Source of the DNA: Planctomycetota bacterium
Lineage (GTDB): Bacteria; Planctomycetota; UBA1135; GCA-002686595
Length of the DNA: 59,391 nucleotides
NCBI GenBank assembly: GCA_012959525.1
Contig: DUDB01000079.1
Span: forward strand, 2,435 to 61,825
Direction of reading: 5' to 3'
A program made the translations under genes and the position numbers. Shown here piece after piece: positions 7,943 to 16,871 of the stretch (the stretch's first letter is position 1; the number at the start of each line of letters is the position of its first letter). A model generated the notes under the pieces. That model saw nothing but the letters and a program-made list of their open reading frames with translations. It did no database searches and was not told the DNA's origin.

Positions 7943-8994
7943 GAGTGGCACACGTATGCATGGACCGCGGTGTGGGCCCTTCGCGACGTAAAGGCGCAGC
8001 GGTTCATTTGCAGGCCATCCGGGATTCGATGCGCAAGCTTGGGGCCGAGGTCTTTGACGTGGACTCGCCGGATGCCGACGTAGTCGCCGCTCGCCTGCAT
8101 GAACTGCACCGGATCGATCCCTTGGATCTGGTCTACGAGCGCTATTCACTGGGAGCCACAACGGTCTCCGAGTTCGCTGAGGGCATGGGCATCGCTCATG
8201 TCCTGGAGGTCAACGCGCCGCTCCAGGCCGAGGCTTCCCGCTATCGAGGATCTGAGGAGGGTGACGTAGCCTCCTCCCCCGAGCGGGCTGTACTCGGGAA
8301 GGCGAAGCTTGTTGTAGCCGTCTCCTCCAAGGTGGCGGAGTTTGCAATCGACTCGGGCGCACCCTCTGAAAACGTCGTCATCGAACCCAATGGTGTGGAC
8401 CCCGAGATGTTCAATCCTGGCCGCGCACAAGAGCTGGGGGCTGAAGCGCCTGTTCCAGCGGGACGCTTCACCTTGGGCGTCCACGGTCGATTGCGGCCCT
8501 GGCACAACCTGGAGATGTTGGGCCGCGTGGCCGCGCGACTGCTCGACGAGGATTGCGATGTGCACGTCCTGACCATCGGCAAGGGGGACTACGCAGAGAC
8601 ACTGGGCGCCCTGCTCCCTGAAGAGCGCTTCACTCACCTGTCCTGGGTGCCGCACCCGGATGTGGGCCGCTACGTAGCCTGTTTCGATGCGCTCCCGCTG
8701 ACCTATGCCCCTGCGGACGACTACTTCTCGCCCCTCAAGCTGCGCGAGGCCATGGCGTCTGGGGCCGTCCCGGTTGTGCCGGACGTGGGCGATCTGGCCC
8801 AGGACGTCGGTGAGGCTGGCATCATCTACGAGCCTGGATCCGAGTCTGAGCTGCAGGAAGCCCTACGGGGGTTGATCCAGGACCCGGGGCATTGCTCCCA
8901 TCTCTCCGTACTCGCCCAGCGGCAGGCCGAGGGGAGCGACTGGCTCTCCATCGCCCGCCGGACTCTTGAGCGGGCGCTGGCGGTGACCCTGTGA
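7939..8994 (+). CDS. Glycosyltransferase family 4-like
   Basis: A 351-residue protein starting at a GTG that overlaps the previous stop. It has the GT-B, family-4 arrangement: an N-terminal acceptor domain with R-K-G-A-A-V-H, then the P-N-G-V-D-P-E-M-F linker motif (around residue 150) that opens the donor domain. Further on are G-V-H-G-R-L-R-P-W-H and L-R-E-A-M-A-S-G-A-V-P-V-V. It probably adds a second sugar in the same glycan as the preceding enzyme. Substrates cannot be deduced. Its own stop overlaps the GTG of the ABC transporter gene. Confidence 0.88.
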   Translation: MRVAHVCMDRGVGPSRRKGAAVHLQAIRDSMRKLGAEVFDVDSPDADVVAARLHELHRIDPLDLVYERYSLGATTVSEFAEGMGIAHVLEVNAPLQAEASRYRGSEEGDVASSPERAVLGKAKLVVAVSSKVAEFAIDSGAPSENVVIEPNGVDPEMFNPGRAQELGAEAPVPAGRFTLGVHGRLRPWHNLEMLGRVAARLLDEDCDVHVLTIGKGDYAETLGALLPEERFTHLSWVPHPDVGRYVACFDALPLTYAPADDYFSPLKLREAMASGAVPVVPDVGDLAQDVGEAGIIYEPGSESELQEALRGLIQDPGHCSHLSVLAQRQAEGSDWLSIARRTLERALAVTL

Positions 8995-10760
8995 AGGCCA
9001 AGAGGAAAGTCTCTGGCGCCATGCGCGTAGGGCGCGGGTTTCTGCCCCAGCTACGCGAGCACCGGGGCAAGCTGATCCTGGCCGGCCTGCTGGCTCTCAT
9101 CTCATCAGGTCTGGAGATTCTGAGGCCCTGGCCCATCCAGTACATCTTTGACCATGCACTGGGCGCGGACGGCACCGAGACCCTCTCGGCCGAGACCATC
9201 ATTCTCCTCGGCGGTTCCGTCGCCCTGTTCATCGCCGTCGTGCGTGCCCTGACGGATTACCTGATGACGTTGCAGATCACCGAGGCTGGGCACGGCGTGA
9301 CGCGCAGCATCCGCTTGCGCATTTTTGGGCACCTCGCCGAGCTCTCACCCAAGTTCCACCGTGAGAACAAGTCCGGGGACCTCCTCGTTCGGCTCATGGG
9401 CGACGTTCCCATGCTGCGCACCATGCTGGTGGACTCCACCATGATGCTGACGACGCGAGCCATCCTTGTCCTCGGGACGGCCTGCGTCATGTTCGTCGTG
9501 GATCCGCTCTTGGCGGGCGTCATCGTCTGCCTGCTGCCCTTGCTGGCTCTGACGGTGAAGCTGATGGCTCGCGCGGTCACCATTGCCGTCCGCAAGCAGC
9601 GGCGCAAGGAGGGCGACATGGCGGACTTCCTGCATGAGGCCATCGAGTCCGCACCCATGCTGCAGGCTCTGGGGCAATCCAAGGAAACCGTGCGACGGTT
9701 CGCACGGACCAACAGGCGCAGCGCCCGCGCTGGTATGAAGGCGGCCAAGGCGGCTGCACGCCTGAGCGCAACCGTGGAGAGCTCTTTGGGCTTTGGTCTG
9801 GCGCTCACGCTCGTCATGGGGGCGTGGCGAGTCGAAGGCGGATTCCTCACTCTGGGAGAGCTGCTGGTTTTCCTCTCCTACGTGCGAAGTGTCTCCAAGC
9901 CCATCCGTTCAGGAGCCAAGCACTCGGTCAAGATCGCCAAGGGAACAGCCTGTGGGGAGCGCATCCTCGCTGTCCTTGAAGAGAAACAGGACGTACGCGA
10001 CTCTGCCGGCACGGAGTCGCCCCCCAGCAAGCCCAGCGAATTGACCTTCGAGGGTGTCGGCTACAGCTATGACGAGTTTGCCGCCCTCGACGGGGTGAGC
10101 TTGAAGGTCAAGAAGGGCGAGCTGACGGCCCTGTTCGGCGCCAGCGGGGCGGGGAAGTCCACCCTGACCAGCCTCGCGCTGCGCCTCATGGACCCACATG
10201 AAGGTCAGGTCACGCTGGATGGGACCGATCTGCGGTCCTTTGACCTGGACCAACTGCGAAGCCGCTTCGCGCTCAGCACCCAGGGCACGGTTCTCTTTGG
10301 CGAATCCGTGCGCGAGAACCTCCTTCTGGGACGTCTCGATGCCACGGACGATGAGCTCATGGTCGCCCTGGAATCCGTGGGCGCCCTGGAACTCGTGGAG
10401 GCCCGTCCCGAGGGGCTGGATCTGATCTTGGGCGCTGCGGGCACAGGGTTCTCGGGCGGAGAGCGCAAGCGTCTCTGCCTGGCTCGGGCCATCCTGCGCC
10501 GGGCTCCCGTACTGGTCGTGGACGAGCCCTTCTCGGGTCTGGATCGCATAGCGGCCGATCGGGTGGCGGACACGCTGCGCCGGTACTCCGCAGACCACAT
10601 CGTCTTGGCAGTCACCCATGAGATCGAACGCTTGCGCGAGTTCGATTGGATCTACTTCCTGGACGAAGGTCGTGTCGTTGCGAGCGGTGACCACTCCTCC
10701 CTGCTGGACAACGGCGACTACAGCGCATTGGTCAGTGGTGGTGCTGGGGGGGTTCAGTGA
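8991..10760 (+). CDS. ABC exporter, fused membrane and ATPase domains
   Basis: A 589-residue half-transporter of the MsbA/HlyB type with about six membrane helices in residues 20-310 and one nucleotide-binding domain. Walker A is G-A-S-G-A-G-K-S-T at 383-391, the signature is F-S-G-G-E-R-K-R-L at about 487, and Walker B is V-L-V-V-D-E-P near 507-513. The canonical LSGGQ is changed to FSGGE, which is tolerated in exporters. It most likely works as a homodimer exporting a lipid-linked glycan or related molecule made by the two upstream glycosyltransferases. It starts at a GTG overlapping the previous stop and overlaps the next gene in the same way. Confidence 0.93.
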   Translation: MKAKRKVSGAMRVGRGFLPQLREHRGKLILAGLLALISSGLEILRPWPIQYIFDHALGADGTETLSAETIILLGGSVALFIAVVRALTDYLMTLQITEAGHGVTRSIRLRIFGHLAELSPKFHRENKSGDLLVRLMGDVPMLRTMLVDSTMMLTTRAILVLGTACVMFVVDPLLAGVIVCLLPLLALTVKLMARAVTIAVRKQRRKEGDMADFLHEAIESAPMLQALGQSKETVRRFARTNRRSARAGMKAAKAAARLSATVESSLGFGLALTLVMGAWRVEGGFLTLGELLVFLSYVRSVSKPIRSGAKHSVKIAKGTACGERILAVLEEKQDVRDSAGTESPPSKPSELTFEGVGYSYDEFAALDGVSLKVKKGELTALFGASGAGKSTLTSLALRLMDPHEGQVTLDGTDLRSFDLDQLRSRFALSTQGTVLFGESVRENLLLGRLDATDDELMVALESVGALELVEARPEGLDLILGAAGTGFSGGERKRLCLARAILRRAPVLVVDEPFSGLDRIAADRVADTLRRYSADHIVLAVTHEIERLREFDWIYFLDEGRVVASGDHSSLLDNGDYSALVSGGAGGVQ

Positions 10761-12049
10761 CGGGCCTGAGGGAGTACGAGCGAGATCTCAGTGTCCCAGG
10801 CCTCTTGGGGGATGGCTCCATCCGGTTGCCCGAGAGCGATGAGATTCTGGAGTGGATCGGGCGCTGGTTGGTCAAGGAGGGCGCCCCGAGCCCTTGCTCC
10901 GCGTCCATCAGCCATGCGCGTTGGAAGCCGGGCGTGTCCTGCGTGGGGACTTGGCGAATCCGCTTCGACGACGACTCAGAGCGCATCGTGGTCCTCAAGA
11001 GCTACACGGGTGACAAGGCCCTTGAGAAAGCCGAACGCGGGGCGGCGGGGACGGAGCGCCACTTTGAAGACGACCGGATGCTGCCCTTCGCGCTCCTGCC
11101 CGAGCTGGGCGCGAGGCTCTGGACCTTTCCCGCGGACCGCTCCCTGGTGGGGGCGGCGCGCGTGATGGACGCTCAGCGCTCCGCGCGCCTGCTCGACCGA
11201 CTTGGCGTCACCTCGCCCTGGACGACGAAGGGGAGCCTCAGCGTGAGCAAGCTGTTGCGGTACAAGCCCGAGCGTCGGGTCGTGACGCAGTTCTCAGCTC
11301 GCCTGCACCGGCCCGCTCCTAAGCCCCGCATGCGAGAGTTCATCCTGCGGGCTTTGACTCCGGAGGAGAGCGCTGTCTCGGCTCACGCGCGCGCCACCTT
11401 GCACGATGCCGGCGCACCCTCGTTTGTGCCAATGTTGCTCGGGCACGAGGCCACCTCGGGAATCCTCGTGGAGGAGTTCGTCGAAGGAGTGGCTCGCGAC
11501 CCTGAGGACTTCTCGGCACCCGAGAAGGTGGGTGGGCTGCTTGCACAGCTCCATGGCCTACCCATTCTGGGGATGGTGGCTCCCGAATACCGACCCTCCA
11601 AGCCCAGCCGCCTCTTGGATGTGGACGCTTCTCTCCTCCGCATGCAGCCGGTAGCGGAACCCGAACCCTCCGGAGCCGTGTGCTGGATGCATGGCGACCT
11701 GCACCCGGATCAGATCATGGAAGGGCCCGCAGGCGAGAGCTACCTGATGGACATGGACGCGCTTGGGGTTGGGGATCCCGCCCATGACTTGGCGAGTTGG
11801 ATTGCCGACGCGCTGGCCTGCGATCAGGCGAGTACCTTCGAGCAGGCATCAGAAGGTCTGCTGACGGGCTACCTTGAAGGGGGCGGACAGGTGCCCCGTC
11901 GGTCCGATCTCATGCGCCATACCGCGTCTGCCTTGCAGCGGCGCGCGACCGGGTGCCTGCGCCGTCTGGAGGCGAATGCCGTGGAGTTGGCTCGGACGCG
12001 CATGGAGCGAGCCTGGGAGTTGATGGGGAGCAGTGGGGGGCAAGCGTGA
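10757..12049 (+). CDS. APH-family phosphotransferase-like protein (first copy)
   Basis: A 430-residue member of the aminoglycoside-phosphotransferase/choline-kinase fold. The catalytic loop is H-G-D-L-H-P-D-Q-I at residues 312-320; Asp314 is the expected base, and the usual Asn is Gln. The metal-binding segment L-M-D-M-D-A-L-G and the downstream G-D-P-A-H-D-L-A-S-W follow. In a glycan export operon the likely job is phosphorylating a sugar, lipid or small alcohol, not antibiotic resistance. It starts at a GTG overlapping the ABC exporter stop and overlaps a second protein of the same fold, so the two may act together. The substrate is unknown. Confidence 0.85.
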   Translation: MTGLREYERDLSVPGLLGDGSIRLPESDEILEWIGRWLVKEGAPSPCSASISHARWKPGVSCVGTWRIRFDDDSERIVVLKSYTGDKALEKAERGAAGTERHFEDDRMLPFALLPELGARLWTFPADRSLVGAARVMDAQRSARLLDRLGVTSPWTTKGSLSVSKLLRYKPERRVVTQFSARLHRPAPKPRMREFILRALTPEESAVSAHARATLHDAGAPSFVPMLLGHEATSGILVEEFVEGVARDPEDFSAPEKVGGLLAQLHGLPILGMVAPEYRPSKPSRLLDVDASLLRMQPVAEPEPSGAVCWMHGDLHPDQIMEGPAGESYLMDMDALGVGDPAHDLASWIADALACDQASTFEQASEGLLTGYLEGGGQVPRRSDLMRHTASALQRRATGCLRRLEANAVELARTRMERAWELMGSSGGQA

Positions 12050-13128
12050 AGTGCCTGCTTGATCTGGCCCTGGAGTCCATCGAGAGGGAGGTCGGCGGCC
12101 AGGAGGCCGATCTCCAAGTAGAGCGCGTCGTCGTGCGCAAGGATGGATCCTTGATGCTCTTCGCCTCCTGTCGTGGGCAGGTGCGCTGGTTCCATTTCGA
12201 AGGTGGAAAGCTGACCGAGCGCTTTCCCGGGCAAGAGACGGCCCTGCCGCTCTTGGCGGCCATGAGCGAGGAGGAGTTCCAGGCGGTCCAGGTCTTGGCC
12301 TGGCGTCCGGGCAGACGCGTGGCGCTCCTCGACCCTACGGGACAGGAGACCACGATCCTCAAGGGGTTCCGCCGGAAGCGCGGACTCTCTGCTGCGATGG
12401 ACCTGGAGCGGGTGAGCGCCGCTGGCTCGCGCTGTGAGACGCTGCGCTTCCCAGCATGCCTGGAATCGTATCCGGATAGGAATGCACTCCGGATGGGCTT
12501 CATGCCTGGGGGCCCCCTGGAGATTCGGACGGGATCCGCGGACCTGTTCTTCGGCATTGGTCGGGACCTGATGGTCATTCAGGAGCACGTGTCCTGCACG
12601 GGTTTGGATCATCACGGACCGAATGACGAGCTGACCAACCTGGAGGCGATAGCGGTGCGCACCCTGAGTGCCACGCCGGTACCGGACCCATCGTGGAAGG
12701 AGTTGCTGCAGAGCCTCAAGCAGGCCGTCTTGAACTTGCCTCCCGCACCGAAGGTCTTCGCCCACCGCGACCTCCACGACGGGCAGTTCCTGGTGAACGG
12801 CACCGACGTGGCCCTCATGGACTTCGACATGATTGCAGCGGCCGACCCCGTCTTGGACCTGGCCAATCTGTCGGCACACCTTCAACTACGTGTCCTGCAG
12901 AAGCAGGGAGGTCTTACGCAAGCGGATGCCGACACTTGCGACGCCGCTCTTTCAGAGGCGTTTGCAACTGCCCACGACTCTGAGGCGCAGCATCGCGTGC
13001 GGTTCTACCGTTCCGCTACGTTCCTGCGCTTGGCCTTTGTGTATGCCGTCCGTCCTCGGTGGCGGCACCTGTTCCCTGACCTGCTCCAGCACGCCCAGCA
13101 CTGCTTTGATGAACTCCGTGAGGCTTAG
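12046..13128 (+). CDS. APH-family phosphotransferase-like protein (second copy)
   Basis: I start this gene at the GTG at 12046, which sits inside the previous stop exactly as at the three upstream junctions, giving 360 residues; a start at 11953 would overlap the neighbour by about 100 bp. The catalytic loop is H-R-D-L-H-D-G-Q-F (240-248) with Asp242, followed by A-L-M-D-F-D-M-I and D-P-V-L-D-L-A-N-L. As in the first copy, the loop Asn is Gln. The two proteins differ strongly outside these motifs, so they are not a recent duplication. It is probably a small-molecule kinase for a glycan precursor or carrier; a structural, inactive partner role is possible. Confidence 0.8.
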   Translation: MKCLLDLALESIEREVGGQEADLQVERVVVRKDGSLMLFASCRGQVRWFHFEGGKLTERFPGQETALPLLAAMSEEEFQAVQVLAWRPGRRVALLDPTGQETTILKGFRRKRGLSAAMDLERVSAAGSRCETLRFPACLESYPDRNALRMGFMPGGPLEIRTGSADLFFGIGRDLMVIQEHVSCTGLDHHGPNDELTNLEAIAVRTLSATPVPDPSWKELLQSLKQAVLNLPPAPKVFAHRDLHDGQFLVNGTDVALMDFDMIAAADPVLDLANLSAHLQLRVLQKQGGLTQADADTCDAALSEAFATAHDSEAQHRVRFYRSATFLRLAFVYAVRPRWRHLFPDLLQHAQHCFDELREA

Positions 13129-13129
13129 G

Positions 13130-14866
13130 ATGAGTTTTGCCCAGACCCTTGTTTCCGCGTACCTTGCCTGCTTGCTTGGAGCCAGCGCTTCAGCTCAGAC
13201 GCCGACGGATCTGCGTGTAGGCCACTGGGTGCGTGCCAAGGGCACTCTCGATGTGGGCGGCGTGTTTCAGGCAGAGAAGGTCGAGGTGTTGGAGCCCACT
13301 TCGGAGCAGGCCCTTATCGGCGAGGCTCAATTTCTCTCGGATGGCCGCCTGTTGATGTTGGACCAGATCGTCCACCTGTCTGCCAAGACCAATGGGTTGC
13401 ACAAGGTCGACCTCGGCAACCTGTCAGGGCGATTTAAGGTCACCGGGTACTACCGCGGCGTCAACAAGTTCTCCGCGCGCGCCATCGTGCCTTACCGCTC
13501 AAAGCTCGACCAGATTGAGGCGCGTATCGACTCGATTGATGAACGTGACGGCCGTCTTGCCCTGAGTCTCCTCAAGTATGAAGTGATACTGCCGCTATCG
13601 GGTGGCGTGAAGTCTGGCACGGCCCTGGATGAGGTGGAGCTCGCGCCCCTGCAGGAATTCGGCGAGGGCGTACGGGACCGTGACGATGACGATTACATCG
13701 GCGCTTCCCGGCAGCTTAGCCAGTATCTCCGCGTGGGTGCGCGGCTGACTCTCAAGAGCCAGTTCGAAGACGACCATGACCTCGACCGGACCGTGGCCAG
13801 AGACCGTCTGGATAGCGAGGCCTCCCTGAGACTGGAGGCGATCTATCAGCCGCCAGGCAACTTCTATGGGCTGCTTGGCTGGCGTCAAGTCAATGAATGG
13901 CGAGACGACCAGGAGGATGGGTACTCCGACTCGGGTTCGGGCAAGCTCGCTGAGGTGTACGGCTATTGGCGCGGGGTGGGATGCCAGGGTGTTGACGTGC
14001 AGGTGGGGCGGCAGGACTTCGATGAGCGTCGTGAGTGGCTCTACGACCAGAACCTCGACGGCGCGCGGCTCATCTACAAGCGTGGTGAGGTTCGAGCCGA
14101 ATTCTCTGCGACCACGATCTTGAGCGGCGGCAATGCGCGCGAGGAGAACACGGACAACCTGATGGTTTATGGGACGTACGGACCTCCCGACCGCCAGCTC
14201 GGGGCCTACATGATCGGCAGACGCGATCCGCGAGGCACGGGGGACTATCCCTACCACTACGGTCTGCGGGCCTTGGGGGAGTGGCTGCCCGATAACAAGA
14301 TCTGGGCGGAGGTGAGCGCAAGGACCGGCTATCGCGGGTTCGAGGATCTCCGCGGGTACGCCACCGACTTCGGGACCTCCTGGTTCCCGCCATTTGCGGA
14401 GGACTACTACTTTACGGCGGGGTACGCCCTGGGCTCCGGCGATTCCGATCCTACCGATGGCGTCGATCAGTCCTTCCGTCAGACGGGTCTGCAGGACAAC
14501 AACGACAAGTTCGGCGGTGTGACCTCGTTCAGGTACTACGGCGAGCTGCTTGATCCGGAGCTCTCCAACCTGGGTGTCCTGACCCTAGGTGTGGGCCGTC
14601 GCTTCGGGAAACGCGACTCTCTGGACCTCGTCTTCCATAGCTACGTGCAGGATCAGGCGGCCGACTATCTGACCAACACCGATCTCAAGCGCAAGCCCGA
14701 TGGCATCCACACGCAGCTGGGTTGGGAGCTCGACATCATCTACGGCAAGCGCGTCTTTGCCGATGCGGACCTGGAGGTGATTGGAGGCATGTTCAGCCCC
14801 GGCGATGCCTTCGCGGACCGCGATACGGCCTATCTGGCCAAGGTTCAGCTGAGGATTCGCCTATGA
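13130..14866 (+). CDS. Alginate-export-like outer-membrane porin with DUF5666-like N-terminus
   Basis: The ATG at 13130, one base after the previous stop, opens a 578-residue protein with a signal peptide cleaved near A-S-A-Q (about residue 23). Residues 28-155 form a beta-rich periplasmic region of DUF5666 type, with G-H-W-V-R-A-K-G-T-L, then A-E-K-V-E-V-L and a second unit ending near 155. From about 185 to the end, alternating amphipathic strands and the final L-R-I-R-L indicate an alginate-export (AlgE-like) 18-stranded barrel. It most likely lets the operon's glycan cross the outer membrane. Its stop overlaps the ATG of the sulfatase-like gene. Confidence 0.8.
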   Translation: MSFAQTLVSAYLACLLGASASAQTPTDLRVGHWVRAKGTLDVGGVFQAEKVEVLEPTSEQALIGEAQFLSDGRLLMLDQIVHLSAKTNGLHKVDLGNLSGRFKVTGYYRGVNKFSARAIVPYRSKLDQIEARIDSIDERDGRLALSLLKYEVILPLSGGVKSGTALDEVELAPLQEFGEGVRDRDDDDYIGASRQLSQYLRVGARLTLKSQFEDDHDLDRTVARDRLDSEASLRLEAIYQPPGNFYGLLGWRQVNEWRDDQEDGYSDSGSGKLAEVYGYWRGVGCQGVDVQVGRQDFDERREWLYDQNLDGARLIYKRGEVRAEFSATTILSGGNAREENTDNLMVYGTYGPPDRQLGAYMIGRRDPRGTGDYPYHYGLRALGEWLPDNKIWAEVSARTGYRGFEDLRGYATDFGTSWFPPFAEDYYFTAGYALGSGDSDPTDGVDQSFRQTGLQDNNDKFGGVTSFRYYGELLDPELSNLGVLTLGVGRRFGKRDSLDLVFHSYVQDQAADYLTNTDLKRKPDGIHTQLGWELDIIYGKRVFADADLEVIGGMFSPGDAFADRDTAYLAKVQLRIRL

Positions 14867-16800
14867 GATGCTCCGCGAATCGCCTCAGGTCTCTCGGCAG
14901 CCACCGCAGGTGGGCCCTTGCTCTGGTCGTCCTAGCGCTGGTCTCCGCATGCACGGGGCCCGCTGAGCCGTCCCCCTCGCGTCCCAACGTGCTTCTGATC
15001 TGCATGGATACGGTGCGTGCCGATCACGTCGGCTTCTACGGCTATGAAACCCGCGCGACAACTCCTGCGTTGGACGAGCTGGCCGCGACCTCCACGGTGT
15101 TCATGGACACGTCCGCCACGGCTGGCTGGACCAAGCCCTCGGTTCCCTCGTACCTGACGAGCACCTATCCCCTTCAGCATGGCACCTACCTCGGGGATTC
15201 CAAAGGCAGGCTCAGCACCGAGACCGATGCCCTGTCCGAGAAAGCCACCACCGTCGCCGAGATATTTTCGGACGCCGGCTATCAGACGGCTGCTTTTGTC
15301 AAGAACGCGCAGCTGCGCAAGGGGCTGGGCTTCGAGCAGGGTTTTGATTCCTACGATGATCAGCCCGGAGATGCGCGTGAGATTCGTTGGCGCGCTCAGG
15401 ACTGGTTGACAGGTCGGGATGAGGAGCAGCCCTTCTTCCTGTACCTGCACTTTCTCGATGCTCATTGGCCCTACCCGGTTCCCCCCGAGTATGCCTTCAA
15501 GTTCGTGGCGAACGACAAGGCAGAACGGTTTCGCCGTAGCGACTGGCGGGACCTGCGCAAGGCGGTCAACCGCGGCGACGTGACCCTACTGGATGAAGAG
15601 GTCGGAGCCCTGGTTGCCCTCTATGACGGAGCTATCCGCTATATCGACGACCAACTCCAGCAGCTGCTGGCCAGCTTGGAGCACGAGGGGTTGGCCGAGG
15701 ACACCATCGTCTGTGTGATCGCCGACCACGGTGAGGAGTTCATGGAGCACGGCAAGATCGGGCACGGCCACGGGCTGTACGAGAACCTCCTGCAGGTTCC
15801 TTGGATCCTTCATGTCCCCGGCAGGCCCGGCCAGGTTGTGGAAGCCCCCTGTAGCCTTGTGGATCTGATGCCCACGCTGGTCGGGGCCGCAGGCCTGTCG
15901 GCGGGAGATGCGGCCGTGGGCTTGGACCTCCTACGTGAAGCTCCCGCCGAGCGCCTGATCTTTGCCGAGCACCTCAACGAGAGCTACTACCAGCAGACGT
16001 TCAGGCGGCGGGACCAGAAGCACCTCGTGGAGTTCCGCCCAGGCACCGGGCTTAAGGCCAGTGTGCAGGATGGCGGGCTGGACACGAGCGTTCGCTGGAA
16101 GGTCGAGTTGACGATCGGAGCCGCGGACCGGGTCGCTACAAAGGTCGAGCCTGAGCTCACGGATGACCTGATGGAGGCGACGGAGATCAAGGCGCCCATC
16201 GAGAACCTGAAGGGCGAGCAATTCGATCTGTGCGGAGTCCCGGTTGTTATCGAGCGTTCGACCACATTCTATGGTGATGGCATGGTTGCCGGGTTGACCT
16301 CGGACCTGCGCGAAGGGCAGCTGGTCAAGGCCAAGGGGAGCATGAGCGATGCGGGAATTTTTGTTCCGGAGAAACTGAAGGTCTACGCCACGGATGCCGT
16401 GCCGGAAGCGGAAGTCCGCGGGCGGATATTGGCCTTTGAGCCGGGTGGGCGGTTGAACCTCGGTGGTATCTGGATCAGCGTCGATGGTCAAACCGACGTC
16501 CGATCCGACGAGGGCGAGGGCAAGCCGCGGCTCTCCAGGGAGCTCCTCGTGGATCTGTTCCTGGATTCGGATGACCTGGGCTCCGATGACCGGGTCACCC
16601 TGACCGCTGAATTGCTCAACCTGGGTTTGGATCCGGGCGAGCTGACCGGTCGGCTCCTCGCGGACGGGTGGGAGACCTTCTCGATAGAGCGTAGCTTTGT
16701 GCGCACGCTCTCCACGACTCGTTTCTGGGGGAGCGGGGATCGCGTTGAGGTGACACCCGAGCAATTGGAGGCGCTGCGTGCGATTGGTTATGCCGAGTAG
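14863..16800 (+). CDS. Sulfatase/phosphotransferase-superfamily lipoprotein with C-terminal DUF5666-like module
   Basis: Starting at the ATG that overlaps the porin stop, this is a 645-residue lipoprotein (lipobox L-A-L-V-S-A-C, Cys30). Residues 40 to about 350 are the alkaline-phosphatase/sulfatase fold: C-M-D-T-V-R-A-D-H with metal ligand Asp49, the nucleophile region A-G-W-T-K-P-S with Thr90, and A-D-H-G-E-E-F later. The nucleophile is Thr instead of the Cys/Ser needed for formylglycine. That points to phosphoglycerol- or phosphoethanolamine-transferase-like chemistry (as in LtaS) or phosphodiester cleavage more than sulfate hydrolysis. Residues about 440-550 hold a DUF5666-like module (L-V-K-A-K-G-S-M) like that of the porin. 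It probably modifies the exported glycan in the periplasm. Confidence 0.82.
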   Translation: MRCSANRLRSLGSHRRWALALVVLALVSACTGPAEPSPSRPNVLLICMDTVRADHVGFYGYETRATTPALDELAATSTVFMDTSATAGWTKPSVPSYLTSTYPLQHGTYLGDSKGRLSTETDALSEKATTVAEIFSDAGYQTAAFVKNAQLRKGLGFEQGFDSYDDQPGDAREIRWRAQDWLTGRDEEQPFFLYLHFLDAHWPYPVPPEYAFKFVANDKAERFRRSDWRDLRKAVNRGDVTLLDEEVGALVALYDGAIRYIDDQLQQLLASLEHEGLAEDTIVCVIADHGEEFMEHGKIGHGHGLYENLLQVPWILHVPGRPGQVVEAPCSLVDLMPTLVGAAGLSAGDAAVGLDLLREAPAERLIFAEHLNESYYQQTFRRRDQKHLVEFRPGTGLKASVQDGGLDTSVRWKVELTIGAADRVATKVEPELTDDLMEATEIKAPIENLKGEQFDLCGVPVVIERSTTFYGDGMVAGLTSDLREGQLVKAKGSMSDAGIFVPEKLKVYATDAVPEAEVRGRILAFEPGGRLNLGGIWISVDGQTDVRSDEGEGKPRLSRELLVDLFLDSDDLGSDDRVTLTAELLNLGLDPGELTGRLLADGWETFSIERSFVRTLSTTRFWGSGDRVEVTPEQLEALRAIGYAE

Positions 16801-16871
16801 GTTCGGCTCCAAGATCGGTCGATGCCCCTTGGGTGAGGCCCTGCCCAGAGAGGGAGGGAGAGCCTAGACCC

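Noticed and set aside
10757..13128. Reading the APH-fold genes as antibiotic resistance
   Set aside because: They are embedded and coupled inside a glycan operon and carry altered loop residues; biosynthetic or structural roles fit better.
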